In this document: one piece after another, positions 43,423-52,184 of the stretch
Layout of the letters: the number at the start of each line of letters is the position of its first letter
Numbering within the stretch: the stretch's first letter is position 1
Assembly (NCBI RefSeq): GCF_018614975.1
Contig: NZ_JAGGNR010000005.1
Location: 146,695 to 210,694, forward strand
Direction: 5' to 3'
Length of the DNA: 64,000 nt
Source: Paenibacillus polymyxa
GTDB taxonomy: Bacteria > Bacillota > Bacilli > Paenibacillales > Paenibacillaceae
Translations under genes and position numbers: made by a program
The notes under the pieces: generated by a model
Database searches by the model: none
What the model was told of the DNA's origin: nothing
Seen by the model: only the letters and a program-made list of their open reading frames with translations

Positions 43423-44397
43423 TTAGTCCTCATTCTCTTCGTCAGACAGGTCATACGTATCCTCATCAACCAATCCACGGATGAAAGCTTCAAAATTCGG
43501 TGCAAGATATGTAATATCATAATCATTTTCCTGATCCACATGAACTACACAGGGTTCGCCTTCAGGACCACAGAAGCGATAATCCAGCATAACGACATCA
43601 TGACCAGCGGATGGACAATCACAGATCACAATCCCCAGATCGGGGTATCCCCAATCTTCGATCATGAATCGACTTCCCAGTTCACCAGCGAGTGCGTATA
43701 TTTTATCGTGTCCGATTCCCATTATGCTTGAAATGGCTATGTGATCCTCAGCCAAGGAAGTCGCTTCTTTGGTAGGAAATACAGTGAGTGCAGGGATACC
43801 GCCATTCTGCGTATTCATCAGATGAATATAGGAAGCGGGCAGCTTGTAACCCAGTTCTTGCTCAATCGACACAATTTCTGCTTCGTCAAAGGGAGCCGAT
43901 ACATGGTTGTCCCGTGCATAATCACTCTGCTTCCAGAACGTTGCAGGATCATAAGTTCCTGAAGCAGCTCTTAGATGGTTCTGTGCCCCGCTCTGCTCGA
44001 ATACGGCAAGCTCCTCTTCATGACGCTGGCGATCTCGACGCATCTTGTCCGCTTCGGGACGAATCTGACGAAGGAATTCCAAGGTAGATTCATCGTGCGG
44101 CATGAGTTCGTCCGCTCTCTCAAAAGCCAAAAGTGCTTGTTCATAGTTGGCGATATAACAGTAGGCGTACCCCAAGCGGTATTGCCAGAGCGGGTCGTTT
44201 GCCCCTTGCTCCTGGACAGACAACAAATGTTGAACGGCTTCGCGGTAACGTGCGTCATTGTTATAGGCTCTGGCGAGTTGACCAATCAGATCATAATCCC
44301 GCTCCGATTCAGGAATACGTTCAATATGTTCAATAATGAGACTGTATTGGTCCTGCTCATGCCACAAGTTGATTTGTTCCAGCAGTTCTCTTTCCAT
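43423..44397 (-). CDS. TPR plus SMI1/KNR4 (SUKH) domain protein
   Basis: 324 residues. The N-terminal 115 residues hold TPR-like repeats (LWQYRLGYAYCYIANYEQALLAFERADEL). A charged linker follows, then a C-terminal SUKH domain (about 165-310: SIEQELGYKLPASYIHLMN, TQNGGIP, FMIEDWGYPDLGIVICD). SUKH proteins often act as immunity proteins against contact-dependent toxins, and others are general binding modules. I see no toxin gene nearby, so immunity is only a possibility. It is co-transcribed with the APH-like gene. Confidence 0.75.
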   Translation of the reverse strand: MERELLEQINLWHEQDQYSLIIEHIERIPESERDYDLIGQLARAYNNDARYREAVQHLLSVQEQGANDPLWQYRLGYAYCYIANYEQALLAFERADELMPHDESTLEFLRQIRPEADKMRRDRQRHEEELAVFEQSGAQNHLRAASGTYDPATFWKQSDYARDNHVSAPFDEAEIVSIEQELGYKLPASYIHLMNTQNGGIPALTVFPTKEATSLAEDHIAISSIMGIGHDKIYALAGELGSRFMIEDWGYPDLGIVICDCPSAGHDVVMLDYRFCGPEGEPCVVHVDQENDYDITYLAPNFEAFIRGLVDEDTYDLSDEENED

Positions 44398-44469
44398 GAA
44401 TAGGCCTCACTTCCGTAGGAGGGGTATGTATCTCTTCCATTATATAATAAGTGTGGAGTGTGAGGTGAG

Positions 44470-44631
44470 ATGGATATAGGAATCACAAGAGTTGAAAAGA
44501 ATATATTTAGTCAGTTACTGTTCAAAGTGCTGGCACTTGCAGTCAAAAATAATGCTGAATTTGTTCGTAGTCTGGATGAATCTATCATTGAGAATGATTT
44601 TTCAGATATTATCTTGAATTTATTAGATTAA
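44470..44631 (+). CDS. Small hypothetical protein
   Basis: 53 residues from ATG 44470 with GAGGTGAG directly upstream. Start MDIGITRVEKNIF, then a hydrophobic helix (SQLLFKVLALAV) and an acidic C-terminus (ENDFSDIILNLLD). No family recognised. It is divergent from the SUKH gene and followed by a strong terminator at 44691, which supports it being a real transcript. Confidence 0.4.
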   Translation: MDIGITRVEKNIFSQLLFKVLALAVKNNAEFVRSLDESIIENDFSDIILNLLD

Positions 44632-44690
44632 GAAATATCTCTATTAAATTATAATAGCTCAACGCTGATATGATGTTGTACATACGAATT

Positions 44691-44745
44691 AAACAACACT
44701 CCCTGAACTTAGGCGTAATAGCCACAGTTTCAGGGAGTGTTGTTT
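44691..44745. terminator. Strong terminator upstream of the repeat element
   Basis: Long stem aaacaacactccctgaac / gtttcagggagtgttgtt with an 18-base loop, then T run on the + strand and A run on the other side. It ends the small gene at 44470. Confidence 0.8.
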
Positions 44746-44784
44746 TTATTTATAGTTTATGTGATTCAAACGATATATTGAACT

Positions 44785-44941
44785 AATCATTTACACAAAA
44801 CGGAGAGGACAGAAAGAACTTGAAAAAGCGCAGCGTTCGCCTTTATCACCGGATTTTCCCTTGAGAAAGGGAATCAAAAAAATCTGGGGATAACAGCGAT
44901 TGGAAAGTTGTTCTGTCATCGTAGTGTCGGTGTAAATGATT
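44785..44941 (+). repeat. Dispersed intergenic element, copy A (MITE-like, short form)
   Basis: The ends are a perfect 12-bp inverted repeat, aatcatttacac / gtgtaaatgatt. Inside are the shared blocks gaggacagaaa, cgcctttatcaccggatttt, gggaatcaaaaaaatctggg and gataacagcgat. It lacks about 45 bases present in copies B (46022) and C (57177). No coding potential. It lies just downstream of nrdB. Confidence 0.8.
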
Positions 44942-44970
44942 TTCAGTTTAATTCATTATGAGAATCTTTA

Positions 44971-46002
44971 TCACAAATCGTCAAATCCGTTATCGTCGCC
45001 AACTTTACCGTAGTTACGGGATTTGGCTTCGAAAAAGTCGGTTTTGGTTGAGTTTAATGCTTCGTCTGAGAATGGTTTGATCCAAGGCATGCAGTTTACA
45101 TCCACACCTTCATATGCTTTTTCCATACCCATCAGACGCAGACGTTTGTTGGCGATGTACTTGATGTAGTCTTCCAACTCGTTCAGGTCAATGCCACGTA
45201 CGTTGCTGAGCGTGTAGTGTGCCCAGTTGGTTTCGAGCTCAACAGCACGATGGATTGTTTTGTATACGTAGTCCATGTTCTCAGGTGTGTTCAGTTCAGG
45301 GAAGTCTACCAGCAACTGTTTGTACACTTCAGCAAAGAAGTAACAGTGTTGGTTTTCATCGCGCTGGATATACGAGATCATCTGGCTGGTTGCCATCATT
45401 TTCTGGTCACGGGCCAGGTTGTAGAAGAAGGCAAACGTACTATAGAAGAAGATACCTTCGAGTACCAGATCCGCTACCATAGCCTGGAAGAACGTCTGTG
45501 GAGATGGCTCGTCCCGGAAGTTCTGATAGATATCAGCAATGAAACGGTTACGGTCAAGCAGGACTGGATCATGTTTCCAGTATTCAAAAATTTCCTTCTG
45601 CTCCTGGTCGCCTACGATGGAGGATAGGACATAGGAATACGATTGATTGTGTATAACTTCCTGTTGTCCGATGATCGCCGAGATCGCTTCCAGCGAGGAA
45701 TCAGTGAAATAGCGTTTCACGTCTCCGACAAACATGGTCTGCATGGAGTCCAGTACCGCAAGCAGAGAGATGTTCACTTTGAATGTACGCTGTTCTTCCG
45801 GGTCCAATTGGGCAAATTGGGAAGCGTCCTTGGACATTGGGATTTCATCCGCGATCCAGTGGTTGAGCAGCAGTACTTTGTACAACTTGTACATGTGAGG
45901 CATACGAATATCGTTCCAGTTCAGGATACCGGAGCATTCACCTTCAATAATACGGGTCGATTGGTTAGGGGCTTCGGTGTTGAAAATTTTCTGTACTTGC
46001 AT
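44971..46002 (-). CDS. nrdB: Ribonucleoside-diphosphate reductase, beta (radical) subunit
   Basis: 343 residues behind AAGGAG. Diiron and radical residues are in place: GQQEVIHNQSYSY (Glu, His and the radical Tyr four residues on), LVLEGIFFYS (Glu) and RDENQHCYF (Glu, His). The tail SRNYGKVGDDNGFDDL is the usual acidic C-terminus that docks to the alpha subunit. It makes the tyrosyl radical needed to reduce ribonucleotides. It is separated from nrdA by 387 bases with a terminator and a repeat element, unusual for a stoichiometric pair, so it may have its own promoter. Confidence 0.93.
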   Translation of the reverse strand: MQVQKIFNTEAPNQSTRIIEGECSGILNWNDIRMPHMYKLYKVLLLNHWIADEIPMSKDASQFAQLDPEEQRTFKVNISLLAVLDSMQTMFVGDVKRYFTDSSLEAISAIIGQQEVIHNQSYSYVLSSIVGDQEQKEIFEYWKHDPVLLDRNRFIADIYQNFRDEPSPQTFFQAMVADLVLEGIFFYSTFAFFYNLARDQKMMATSQMISYIQRDENQHCYFFAEVYKQLLVDFPELNTPENMDYVYKTIHRAVELETNWAHYTLSNVRGIDLNELEDYIKYIANKRLRLMGMEKAYEGVDVNCMPWIKPFSDEALNSTKTDFFEAKSRNYGKVGDDNGFDDL

Positions 46003-46021
46003 AGTCCGTTCACTCCTTGAA

Positions 46022-46219
46022 TGAATTTACACTGTATAACTACGATGACAGAATAACCTTACGATCGCTGTTATCCCCTGATTTTTTGAAACCCTCTTTC
46101 AAAGGGAAAAATCCGGTGATAAAGGCGAAGCATATGCTTCCGATGCAGCTTTCTTTCAGAAAGCTTTTAGCTCCGCTTCTTCAGCTTTTTTCTGTCCTCT
46201 TCGTTATCGTGTAATCATT
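46022..46219 (-). repeat. Dispersed intergenic element, copy B (full form, minus orientation)
   Basis: Reads on the minus strand as ttacac-gataacgaagaggacagaa through to cagtgtaaa. It contains the internal hairpins gctttctgaaagaaagc and gaagcatatgcttc, missing in copy A, and is nearly identical to copy C at 57177. It lies between nrdA and nrdB. Confidence 0.85.
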
Positions 46220-46295
46220 AATTCTTTTATATATTAGGGTTGTATAATGTGGCATCTATATCAACATCTTGCGATGCTGTGATCGTGTTTTAGGC

Positions 46296-46346
46296 AAAAA
46301 AGAACCAGGGCAACGCCATTTTGCAATCAAAACAGAATGCCCTGGT
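46296..46346 (-). terminator. Terminator after nrdA
   Basis: Stem accagggca / tgccctggt, read on the minus strand and followed by a U run (aaaaaa on +). It separates nrdA from nrdB. Confidence 0.75.
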
Positions 46347-46389
46347 GGTCATCGTGGATCTAGTCAATCTTCTCTATAACGGATAAAAC

Positions 46390-48723
46390 TTAGCTTGCGC
46401 AAGAATCGCATTCTTCAATGGTTAATGCCCGGCTACGAACGTAATACGTCGATTTCATGCCGGCTCTCCAGGCGTGCAAGTGCAGTTCCAGGAATTCCGT
46501 TGCTTTGATATCCGGACGAACATACAGGTTGAAGCTCTGTCCCTGATCGACGTGGCGCTGACGCGCAGCAGCCATATTGATGGAAGCATGTTGATCGACC
46601 ATGAATGCCGTTTTGTAATACCAGATCGTTTTTTCGGACAGATCAGGTGCCGGATTGGCAATCTTGTATGTTGTTTTCTCTTCATAAGACAACAGCTCAT
46701 AGAGCGGATCAATGCTGGCTGTTGAACCTGCAATGATGGATGTGGAACCGTTAGGCGCAATGGCGAACAACCAGGCATTACGTACACCGTTTTGTCGTAC
46801 TTCAGCTTGCAATTCTTTCCATTGTTCGGTTGTCACGAACTCGCCTACGCGCTCACCTGACGTGTACTCGCGTTGGTCGAAGTAGTGGCCGCTTTCCCAA
46901 TCGGAACCTTTGAATTTAGGATAATGTCCTTTTTCTTTGGACAGCTCCATGCTGGCTTTCACAAGCAGGTAGTTAATTTTTTCGTACAGATTATCGTTAT
47001 AGGTTACCGCTTCATCAGACTCCCAGCGAATGCCTTCGAGGGCAAGCAAGTGGTGAAGTCCGAATGTTCCCAGACCGACTGCACGATATTGGCTGTTGGT
47101 GTATTGGGCTTGCAGCACTTCGATGTTGTTAATGTCTATAACATTGTCCAGCATACGTACCTGAATCGGTACCAGACGCTCCAGTACATTGTGAGGCACG
47201 GCACGTGCCAAGTGAATGGAGTTCAGGTTGCAGACAACGAAATCGCCAGGTACTTTGGAAATCACGATGCGAGTCTGTCCATCTTTAGTTACGAGTTCTT
47301 CCTTTTCTACCACAGTGGCAGATTGGTTCTGCATGATCTCGGTACAAAGGTTGGATGAGTAGACCATACCGTGTGCACGATTCGGGTTCGCACGGTTAAC
47401 GGTATCCCGGTAGAACATGTACGGTGTACCTGTTTCGAGTTGGGATTTCATCACACGTTTCATAATATCAATCGCTTGAACGGTGATACGGGACAATAAC
47501 GGGTGGTTAACTGCTTCTTCGTATTTATCACGGAATGCACCTTCGCCAAAGGACTCATCGTAGAAATCTTCCAGTCCGAGCGGACGACCGTTCTCGTCTT
47601 TCCAGCCCATCACTTTCTTCGTTTCGTGCGGGCAGAACAAGCTCCATTCGCCACGGCTCGCTACCCGTTCCATGAACAAGTCAGGCAGACAGATCCCGTG
47701 GAATACATCATGGGCACGCATCCGTTCGTCACCGTTGTTCAGTTTCAGATCGAGGAAGGCCAGAATGTCTTTGTGGAAGACATCCAGATATACGGCAATG
47801 GCACCTTTACGTGTACCAAGCTGGTCTACGCTGACCGCTGTATTGTTTAGTTGGCGAATCCAAGGGATTACACCGGAACTTGTGTTTTTGTGTCCACGGA
47901 TATCCGATCCGCGTGCTCTGACTTTACCGAGGTAAACACCGATGCCGCCGCCCATTTTGCTCAGACGTGCTACATCTGTATTGGAATCGAAGATACCTTC
48001 AAGTGAATCGTCCACGGTATCAATGAAGCAGCTTGAGAGCTGTCCAGCTACTTTTTTACCCGCATTGGACATCGTAGGTGTAGCTGCTGTCATATACATG
48101 TTGCTCATCGCCCAGTAAGCTTCCTTAACGAGATCCATACGTTTCTCAGCAGGCTCCTGATGCATCAGGTACATCGCGATAACCATATAACGCTCTTGAG
48201 GCAACTCCATCACTTTTCCGTCAAAATCGTGAGCGAGGTAACGTTCTGCCAGTGTGAGCAAGCCGATATAATCGAAGAGGAGATCGTTGCGGTAATCAAT
48301 GCATTCAGCAAGTTCGTCGATCTGTTCTTTGGTGTAACACTCCAGCAATTCTTCACGGTAGATGCCTTTTTTCACGAGATCTACAAGAAGAGGATGGAAT
48401 GCACCATAAGGCTCTTCCGGGTAAGATTTGTATCTGCGGTTGGTAGCCGCTTTTTTGTACAGGGAAGTGAGCAGGGAACGTGCCGCTGCAAATTTCCAGT
48501 TAGGCTCCTCTTTGGTTACCAGTTCCAGTGCGCTCATCATAAAAGCGTTGCTGATTTCGTCTCCGGTAACTTCATCACGGCGGAGCTTGCTATTTACCCC
48601 GCGTACCAGACGTTCCTTGTCGAGCATGTCCAGTCCTTCCAGAATACGGTCGGCATATACCGAGATGCGCATATCATCAAAGGCAAGCTGGCGGTTGTTC
48701 GGCTTGGTCACAACTTGTGGCAT
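46390..48723 (-). CDS. nrdA: Ribonucleoside-diphosphate reductase, alpha (catalytic) subunit
   Basis: About 777 residues. The ATG at 48723 (MPQVVTKPNNRQ) has GAGGAA six bases upstream and is preferred to an ATG at 48744. An N-terminal ATP-cone-like region is followed by the barrel with NLCTEIMQNQSA (active-site Cys of the finger loop region), LSSCFIDTVDDSLEGI, SMGGGIGVYLG-type segments and PNGSTSIIAGSTASIDPLY. It ends with the redox pair CDSCAS. It reduces NDPs together with NrdB. Expression is set by a long leader with NrdR sites (see 48913-49264). Confidence 0.93.
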   Translation of the reverse strand: MPQVVTKPNNRQLAFDDMRISVYADRILEGLDMLDKERLVRGVNSKLRRDEVTGDEISNAFMMSALELVTKEEPNWKFAAARSLLTSLYKKAATNRRYKSYPEEPYGAFHPLLVDLVKKGIYREELLECYTKEQIDELAECIDYRNDLLFDYIGLLTLAERYLAHDFDGKVMELPQERYMVIAMYLMHQEPAEKRMDLVKEAYWAMSNMYMTAATPTMSNAGKKVAGQLSSCFIDTVDDSLEGIFDSNTDVARLSKMGGGIGVYLGKVRARGSDIRGHKNTSSGVIPWIRQLNNTAVSVDQLGTRKGAIAVYLDVFHKDILAFLDLKLNNGDERMRAHDVFHGICLPDLFMERVASRGEWSLFCPHETKKVMGWKDENGRPLGLEDFYDESFGEGAFRDKYEEAVNHPLLSRITVQAIDIMKRVMKSQLETGTPYMFYRDTVNRANPNRAHGMVYSSNLCTEIMQNQSATVVEKEELVTKDGQTRIVISKVPGDFVVCNLNSIHLARAVPHNVLERLVPIQVRMLDNVIDINNIEVLQAQYTNSQYRAVGLGTFGLHHLLALEGIRWESDEAVTYNDNLYEKINYLLVKASMELSKEKGHYPKFKGSDWESGHYFDQREYTSGERVGEFVTTEQWKELQAEVRQNGVRNAWLFAIAPNGSTSIIAGSTASIDPLYELLSYEEKTTYKIANPAPDLSEKTIWYYKTAFMVDQHASINMAAARQRHVDQGQSFNLYVRPDIKATEFLELHLHAWRAGMKSTYYVRSRALTIEECDSCAS

Positions 48724-48912
48724 GAATATTCCTCGCTTTCGCATGTTTAAGAGATAAATTGGAGAAATTCTTTATATAAAGAATTGAGTGTCTTCTTACG
48801 GTGAGAAAAAGCAATAGGTTACGTTTTGCGGACTGAAACGGCGGTGACAAGTTCAGGTCTTAAATCGCTCAACTTGAGGTGCACAAAGCAGCACAATGCA
48901 GAACATGCTCAT

Positions 48913-48948
48913 ATAAAAAGCATTCTCCCGCCTCGCGGCTGAAAATGC
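48913..48948 (-). terminator. Intrinsic terminator inside the nrdA leader (attenuator)
   Basis: On the minus strand: gcattttc / gagaatgc arms enclosing an inner ccgc/gcgg stem, followed by UUUUU (aaaaa at 48915-48919). It lies about 190 bases before the nrdA start, so transcription must read through it. Confidence 0.75.
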
Positions 48949-49212
48949 CCATGGATGCTCTGGCTTCCTTACTGTCTTGGAGGTTCAGGATATCGACAGA
49001 AAAGAGTGCTTATGTAAGCTTTTGTCTATATGCAGATGTGCCTGTAGTTTGAGGATACCGGATGCAGTCCAAATAGCCCCGTTAACCTCCGTGTCAACTC
49101 TGTTTCGAGAAAGCGATTTACACCTACAGGGACGTGCCTTTGGAGGTGATTTCATCCTGTTTTTCGCGAGATTGCAGAAGGTGACTATTAGAAGCGGAGA
49201 AATCTAGTGTTA

Positions 49213-49257
49213 CTACATTTTGTAGCTGTCAACATACTGTAACCCAACATATTGTGT
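49213..49257 (-). promoter_or_regulatory. Tandem NrdR boxes
   Basis: Two near-palindromes, ctacaaaatgtag (49213-49225) and acacaatatgttg (49245-49257) on the minus strand, match the NrdR box consensus. Their centres are 32 bases apart, about three helical turns, as usual for NrdR operators. Confidence 0.75.
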
Positions 49258-49264
49258 TTGTAAA
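49236..49264 (-). promoter_or_regulatory. nrdA promoter
   Basis: On the minus strand TTTACA (49264-49259) and TACAGT (49241-49236) are 17 bases apart. One NrdR box lies in the spacer and the other over the expected start site, so bound NrdR would block transcription. Confidence 0.6.
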
Positions 49265-49497
49265 GTGGGCGGAACCAGTAAAACGTAATTCCGAGTATAC
49301 CATTTAAGCCAGGAATCCGCAAAGGAAAAGGACTGGAAGATTTGAAGATTTATCAAAAAAAAATTTTGAACAATTTGAATGACGTCTTCACGTCAGTTTG
49401 AATTGGAACGCATTCAACTGGTAGAATAAAAATAGTCAAAAATCGACTAAAATCAGCGGCAGCGGTTGTTCACGGGGCCCAGAGGAGGCGGAGCAAA

Positions 49498-49824
49498 ATG
49501 GCAATAGCAGAAGTGACTGTAATCCCAATCGGAACGGGTACAACCAGTCTAAGCAGTTATGTGGCGGACATGCAAAAGGTATTGGAACATCAACGGGGCA
49601 TTACATATCAGTTAACTTCGATGAGCACCATTATTGAGGGACCGCTTAACGAGATCTTTACAGCAATTGCGGCTCTGCATGAAGCGCCGTTTTTGTCAGG
49701 AGCTCAGCGTGTTTCCACATCCGTCAAAATTGACGACCGTCGTGATAAACCGGATGCCTCAAGTATACAGAAGTTACAATCGGTTCAGGATAAACTGACG
49801 TCACTTCAGGCAAGACCCAATTAA
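49498..49824 (+). CDS. Thiamine-binding (MTH1187/YkoF-type, UPF0045) protein
   Basis: 108 residues behind AGGAGGCGGAG. The pattern VTVIPIGTGTTSLSSYVADM ... TYQLTSMSTIIEGPLNEIF ... VSTSVKIDDRRDKP is typical of the MTH1187/UPF0045 family, a small ferredoxin-like fold found to bind thiamine-type ligands in some members. It is probably a cytoplasmic binding protein. It is a stand-alone gene followed by a terminator. Confidence 0.75.
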   Translation: MAIAEVTVIPIGTGTTSLSSYVADMQKVLEHQRGITYQLTSMSTIIEGPLNEIFTAIAALHEAPFLSGAQRVSTSVKIDDRRDKPDASSIQKLQSVQDKLTSLQARPN

Positions 49825-49863
49825 TTCCTAATGTAAATACTCTACATCCCTAAATCGAATGTC

Positions 49864-49897
49864 AAAAAGACCAGTTTTTTAAAGAGCTGGCCTTTTT
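49864..49897. terminator. Terminator between the thiamine-binding protein gene and the lipoprotein gene
   Basis: Stem aaaaagaccag / ctggccttttt with one mismatch; A- and T-rich ends allow use from both strands. Confidence 0.65.
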
Positions 49898-49918
49898 GTA
49901 TACTCATTTAAGATTAAA

Positions 49919-51043
49919 TTAATCTGCAACTACCAATGAGGCACCAATCAAAGTAGCGTTGGTGTAACCACCGCCAACATTTTCAAAAGAGAAGTTGGTA
50001 ATTGGAGCACCGGTAACCGTGGCATAATCACCGTCAAGCAAATCTCCGGTCGTTGCAGGATATAACGCTATAATATCGTTTCCGTTATCGTCCATGACAT
50101 GAACGATAGAGAAGGTTGCTCCGAGCGAGTTATCTTCCTCAACTGAAATCACTTCACCGCTGACTTGCACGAATTGATCATAATAGTTAGCCACATTTTT
50201 ATTCAGATGACGGGTTGTTACGTTGGTGTCAACGAGATCCTTCGCCTTTTTGCGGAGTTCTGCCGTGCTGGCAGGGAATACATCGCTATGCTTGCCAATG
50301 AAATCATATGAAGCCTGCTCCATAAAGGCTGTATCTTCCGTAATGTACGGAGTTAACTCATTAAAGAAATCGGCAGCTGATGCTGTGGCAGATGAATTTC
50401 CAGTCGTTGCAGTTTGCGCTGTTTGCTCTATAGGAGCAGTAATGCTTAGGGAATTCAGGATATCATCGATCTCGTCCTGATTATATGTATCCTTGGCATA
50501 GGTTAATGTCATGCTATAGAGTTCTGTATTGGTTGGAATCAGATATTGGACAAGAACAACATCTGTACCCGATGTGTGTTTATAGGACCCTTCCAAGACA
50601 CCAGCACGATATTCTTTATAAGGCTTGTTCGTGTAGCTGGTTTTTTTATAATCGGAAATGCCGATACTTGAACCGTTTTGTGTGTAATAATCAACTACAT
50701 TATTAGCGTATTCTTCAGGATTGATTGAACCGGTTGAGCTGGCCTCAATCGTCAGATTAATATTATCTGCAAATGTGGCTGATGAAGATTGGTCTGAAAA
50801 AGCAGCTTTAATGGATGGTACGTTCATTTGACTTGTATCTACGCTTTTCCAGGATTCAGGATATGCAAAAGAAAATCCTTCTCCACTATATGTAGTGTAT
50901 TTCGTAGCTTTTGCTTCTGTTGAGGCAGTTTCAGTTGCCTTGGATGCTTCGGACGTTTGGTTATTGGTTGTTGTGTTTGTTTCTGAATTACCACAAGCAC
51001 TAAGCAATGTGGCTAATGCCAAAATCGTAATAAGTTTCTTCAT
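49919..51043 (-). CDS. Lipoprotein with PsbP-like domain, function unknown
   Basis: 374 residues. A signal peptide ends in the lipobox LSAC, followed by a Thr/Asn/Ser-rich linker (about 20-55). A PsbP-like domain follows (YSGEGFSFAYPESWKSVD at its start, to about residue 210). A second linker (TATTGNSSATAS) leads to a C-terminal part with YYDQFVQVSGEVISVEEDN and DYATVTGAP, which looks like an OB-type beta domain (tRNA_anti-like). It is anchored outside the cell membrane. I recognise no enzyme motif. It lies alone, with its promoter region in the 320-base gap 51044-51365, where I see nothing else. Confidence 0.7.
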   Translation of the reverse strand: MKKLITILALATLLSACGNSETNTTTNNQTSEASKATETASTEAKATKYTTYSGEGFSFAYPESWKSVDTSQMNVPSIKAAFSDQSSSATFADNINLTIEASSTGSINPEEYANNVVDYYTQNGSSIGISDYKKTSYTNKPYKEYRAGVLEGSYKHTSGTDVVLVQYLIPTNTELYSMTLTYAKDTYNQDEIDDILNSLSITAPIEQTAQTATTGNSSATASAADFFNELTPYITEDTAFMEQASYDFIGKHSDVFPASTAELRKKAKDLVDTNVTTRHLNKNVANYYDQFVQVSGEVISVEEDNSLGATFSIVHVMDDNGNDIIALYPATTGDLLDGDYATVTGAPITNFSFENVGGGYTNATLIGASLVVAD

Positions 51044-51365
51044 TATGTCTAATTTCTCCTAATGTGCTTCCCATCGGTTGGGATTTTTTCTAAGGTCATC
51101 ATTTCGTTTGGGATAATCTAGTTTAGATGGTGAGCATGGAAACTCCTTTCTACTTTATTAGTAAAATAATAACATAAATAAAGATTTCAGTATTCATAAT
51201 TAAAACGTATTTGAACATAACAGTCCGACTTAACAACTAACCCTGTATGTATTTGCAATTAGCGAATAGTCGGTGGAAAAAACAGCCCATTTTTGACCTG
51301 AGCCCGGTCCCATGTGTGATTGGTGCATATAGTGAACTGTACCTCAAATCAAAGGAGGGGTTTAC

Positions 51366-51470
51366 ATGAGTGGAGTAGTAGGTGGATACGGCGGCGCATG
51401 GACATCGACTGGCGCGATCTTGGTTCTCTTTATCTTGTTGGTTATCATCTCTAAAGCATTCTTGATCTAA
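51366..51470 (+). CDS. YjcZ-like small membrane protein
   Basis: 34 residues behind AAAGGAGGGG. A short Gly-rich head (GVVGGYGGAW) is followed by one helix (ILVLFILLVIISKAFLI). This matches the YjcZ family of tiny, often spore-associated proteins of bacilli. It is the first of three related genes in a row. Confidence 0.8.
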   Translation: MSGVVGGYGGAWTSTGAILVLFILLVIISKAFLI

Positions 51471-51513
51471 TAAACCGCTTGGACCCTAATATATTTGTAA
51501 AGGAGGGTTCTGC

Positions 51514-51621
51514 ATGAGCAAAGTAGTTGAAGGCGTAGGATACGGCGGCTGGACATCGACTGGAGCAATCCTGGTTCTGTTCATTCTTCTCGTAATCATC
51601 ACTAAATCATTGTGGGTATAA
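51514..51621 (+). CDS. YjcZ-like small membrane protein, second copy
   Basis: 35 residues behind AAAGGAGGG. Head SKVVEGVGYGGW, then helix TSTGAILVLFILLVIITKSL. It differs from the copy at 51366 mainly in the head. A terminator follows. Confidence 0.8.
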   Translation: MSKVVEGVGYGGWTSTGAILVLFILLVIITKSLWV

Positions 51622-51630
51622 TATGGCGAG

Positions 51631-51660
51631 CTCTGCCGGGCAACCGGTGGGGTTTTTTTT
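51631..51660 (+). terminator. Terminator after the second YjcZ-like gene
   Basis: Stem ctctgccgg / ccggtgggg (with G-T pairs), loop gcaa, then eight T. Confidence 0.75.
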
Positions 51661-51884
51661 CTAGAGGACAAGCATGATGGAGAGCCAGGGAGATGAGATA
51701 GCTTGTGGTTGAACGGAAGAATTGGTGGATTTCAAGAAATGGAGGGACGGAGTATGCTTCGAAAATAGGGAAGGCACCTGATGGCTAAACGCCCATTTTG
51801 TCAAAATGAGGGCGATAGCCCGGTCCAGAGGTAGGCTGAATACATAGCTTAGGGGTGTAGGCAAATGTTAAGGAGGAATGAACA

Positions 51885-52184
51885 ATGAGCGAAGTAAAAC
51901 CAAACTCACCGAACGGACAGGGGCATGTATACAAACATATGGGAGGAAATGAACACATGTATGGATATCAATACACAGGTTACGATATGCACGGATATAA
52001 CTGCGGTACAATGCCAATGGGATACGGTTACGGACATCAGCCTAATCAAGCTCCGATGATGCATGGTTATCACCAGGGCTGTGGAGTATCCTATGGTCAT
52101 GGCGGTGGAAGCTGGGGTTCCATGGGTACGATCCTCGTACTGTTCATCTTGCTGGTCATCATCTCCAAAACGATGTTTATCTAA
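51885..52184 (+). CDS. YjcZ-like protein with His/Met/Tyr/Gly-rich extension
   Basis: 99 residues behind AAGGAGG. The last 25 residues (GSMGTILVLFILLVIISKTM) repeat the YjcZ helix of the two upstream genes almost exactly. The first 70 residues are rich in His, Met, Tyr and Gly with two Cys (MYGYQYTGYDMHGYNCGTM; HQPNQAPMMHGYHQGCG). Such composition suits metal binding or a spore-coat-like protein, but no defined motif is visible. A terminator follows at 52291. Confidence 0.75.
   Translation: MSEVKPNSPNGQGHVYKHMGGNEHMYGYQYTGYDMHGYNCGTMPMGYGYGHQPNQAPMMHGYHQGCGVSYGHGGGSWGSMGTILVLFILLVIISKTMFI

Larger units (their letters stand above)
48724..49497 (-). promoter_or_regulatory. Long structured leader of nrdA
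   Basis: About 500 bases of untranslated leader separate the NrdR-controlled promoter (49236-49264) from the nrdA start. It holds an intrinsic terminator at 48913-48948 and upstream pairing segments such as cctgtag (49041-49047) with ctacagg (49124-49130). I could not match it to a known riboswitch class; a cobalamin-type element would make sense for this gene but its consensus blocks are not convincing. Bases 49265-49497 hold only AT-rich promoter-type sequence for the gene at 49498. Confidence 0.5.

Noticed and set aside
48723..49264. Cobalamin riboswitch in the nrdA leader
   Set aside because: A few bases resemble the B12 box, but the conserved core blocks do not appear in the right order; kept only as an unclassified leader.
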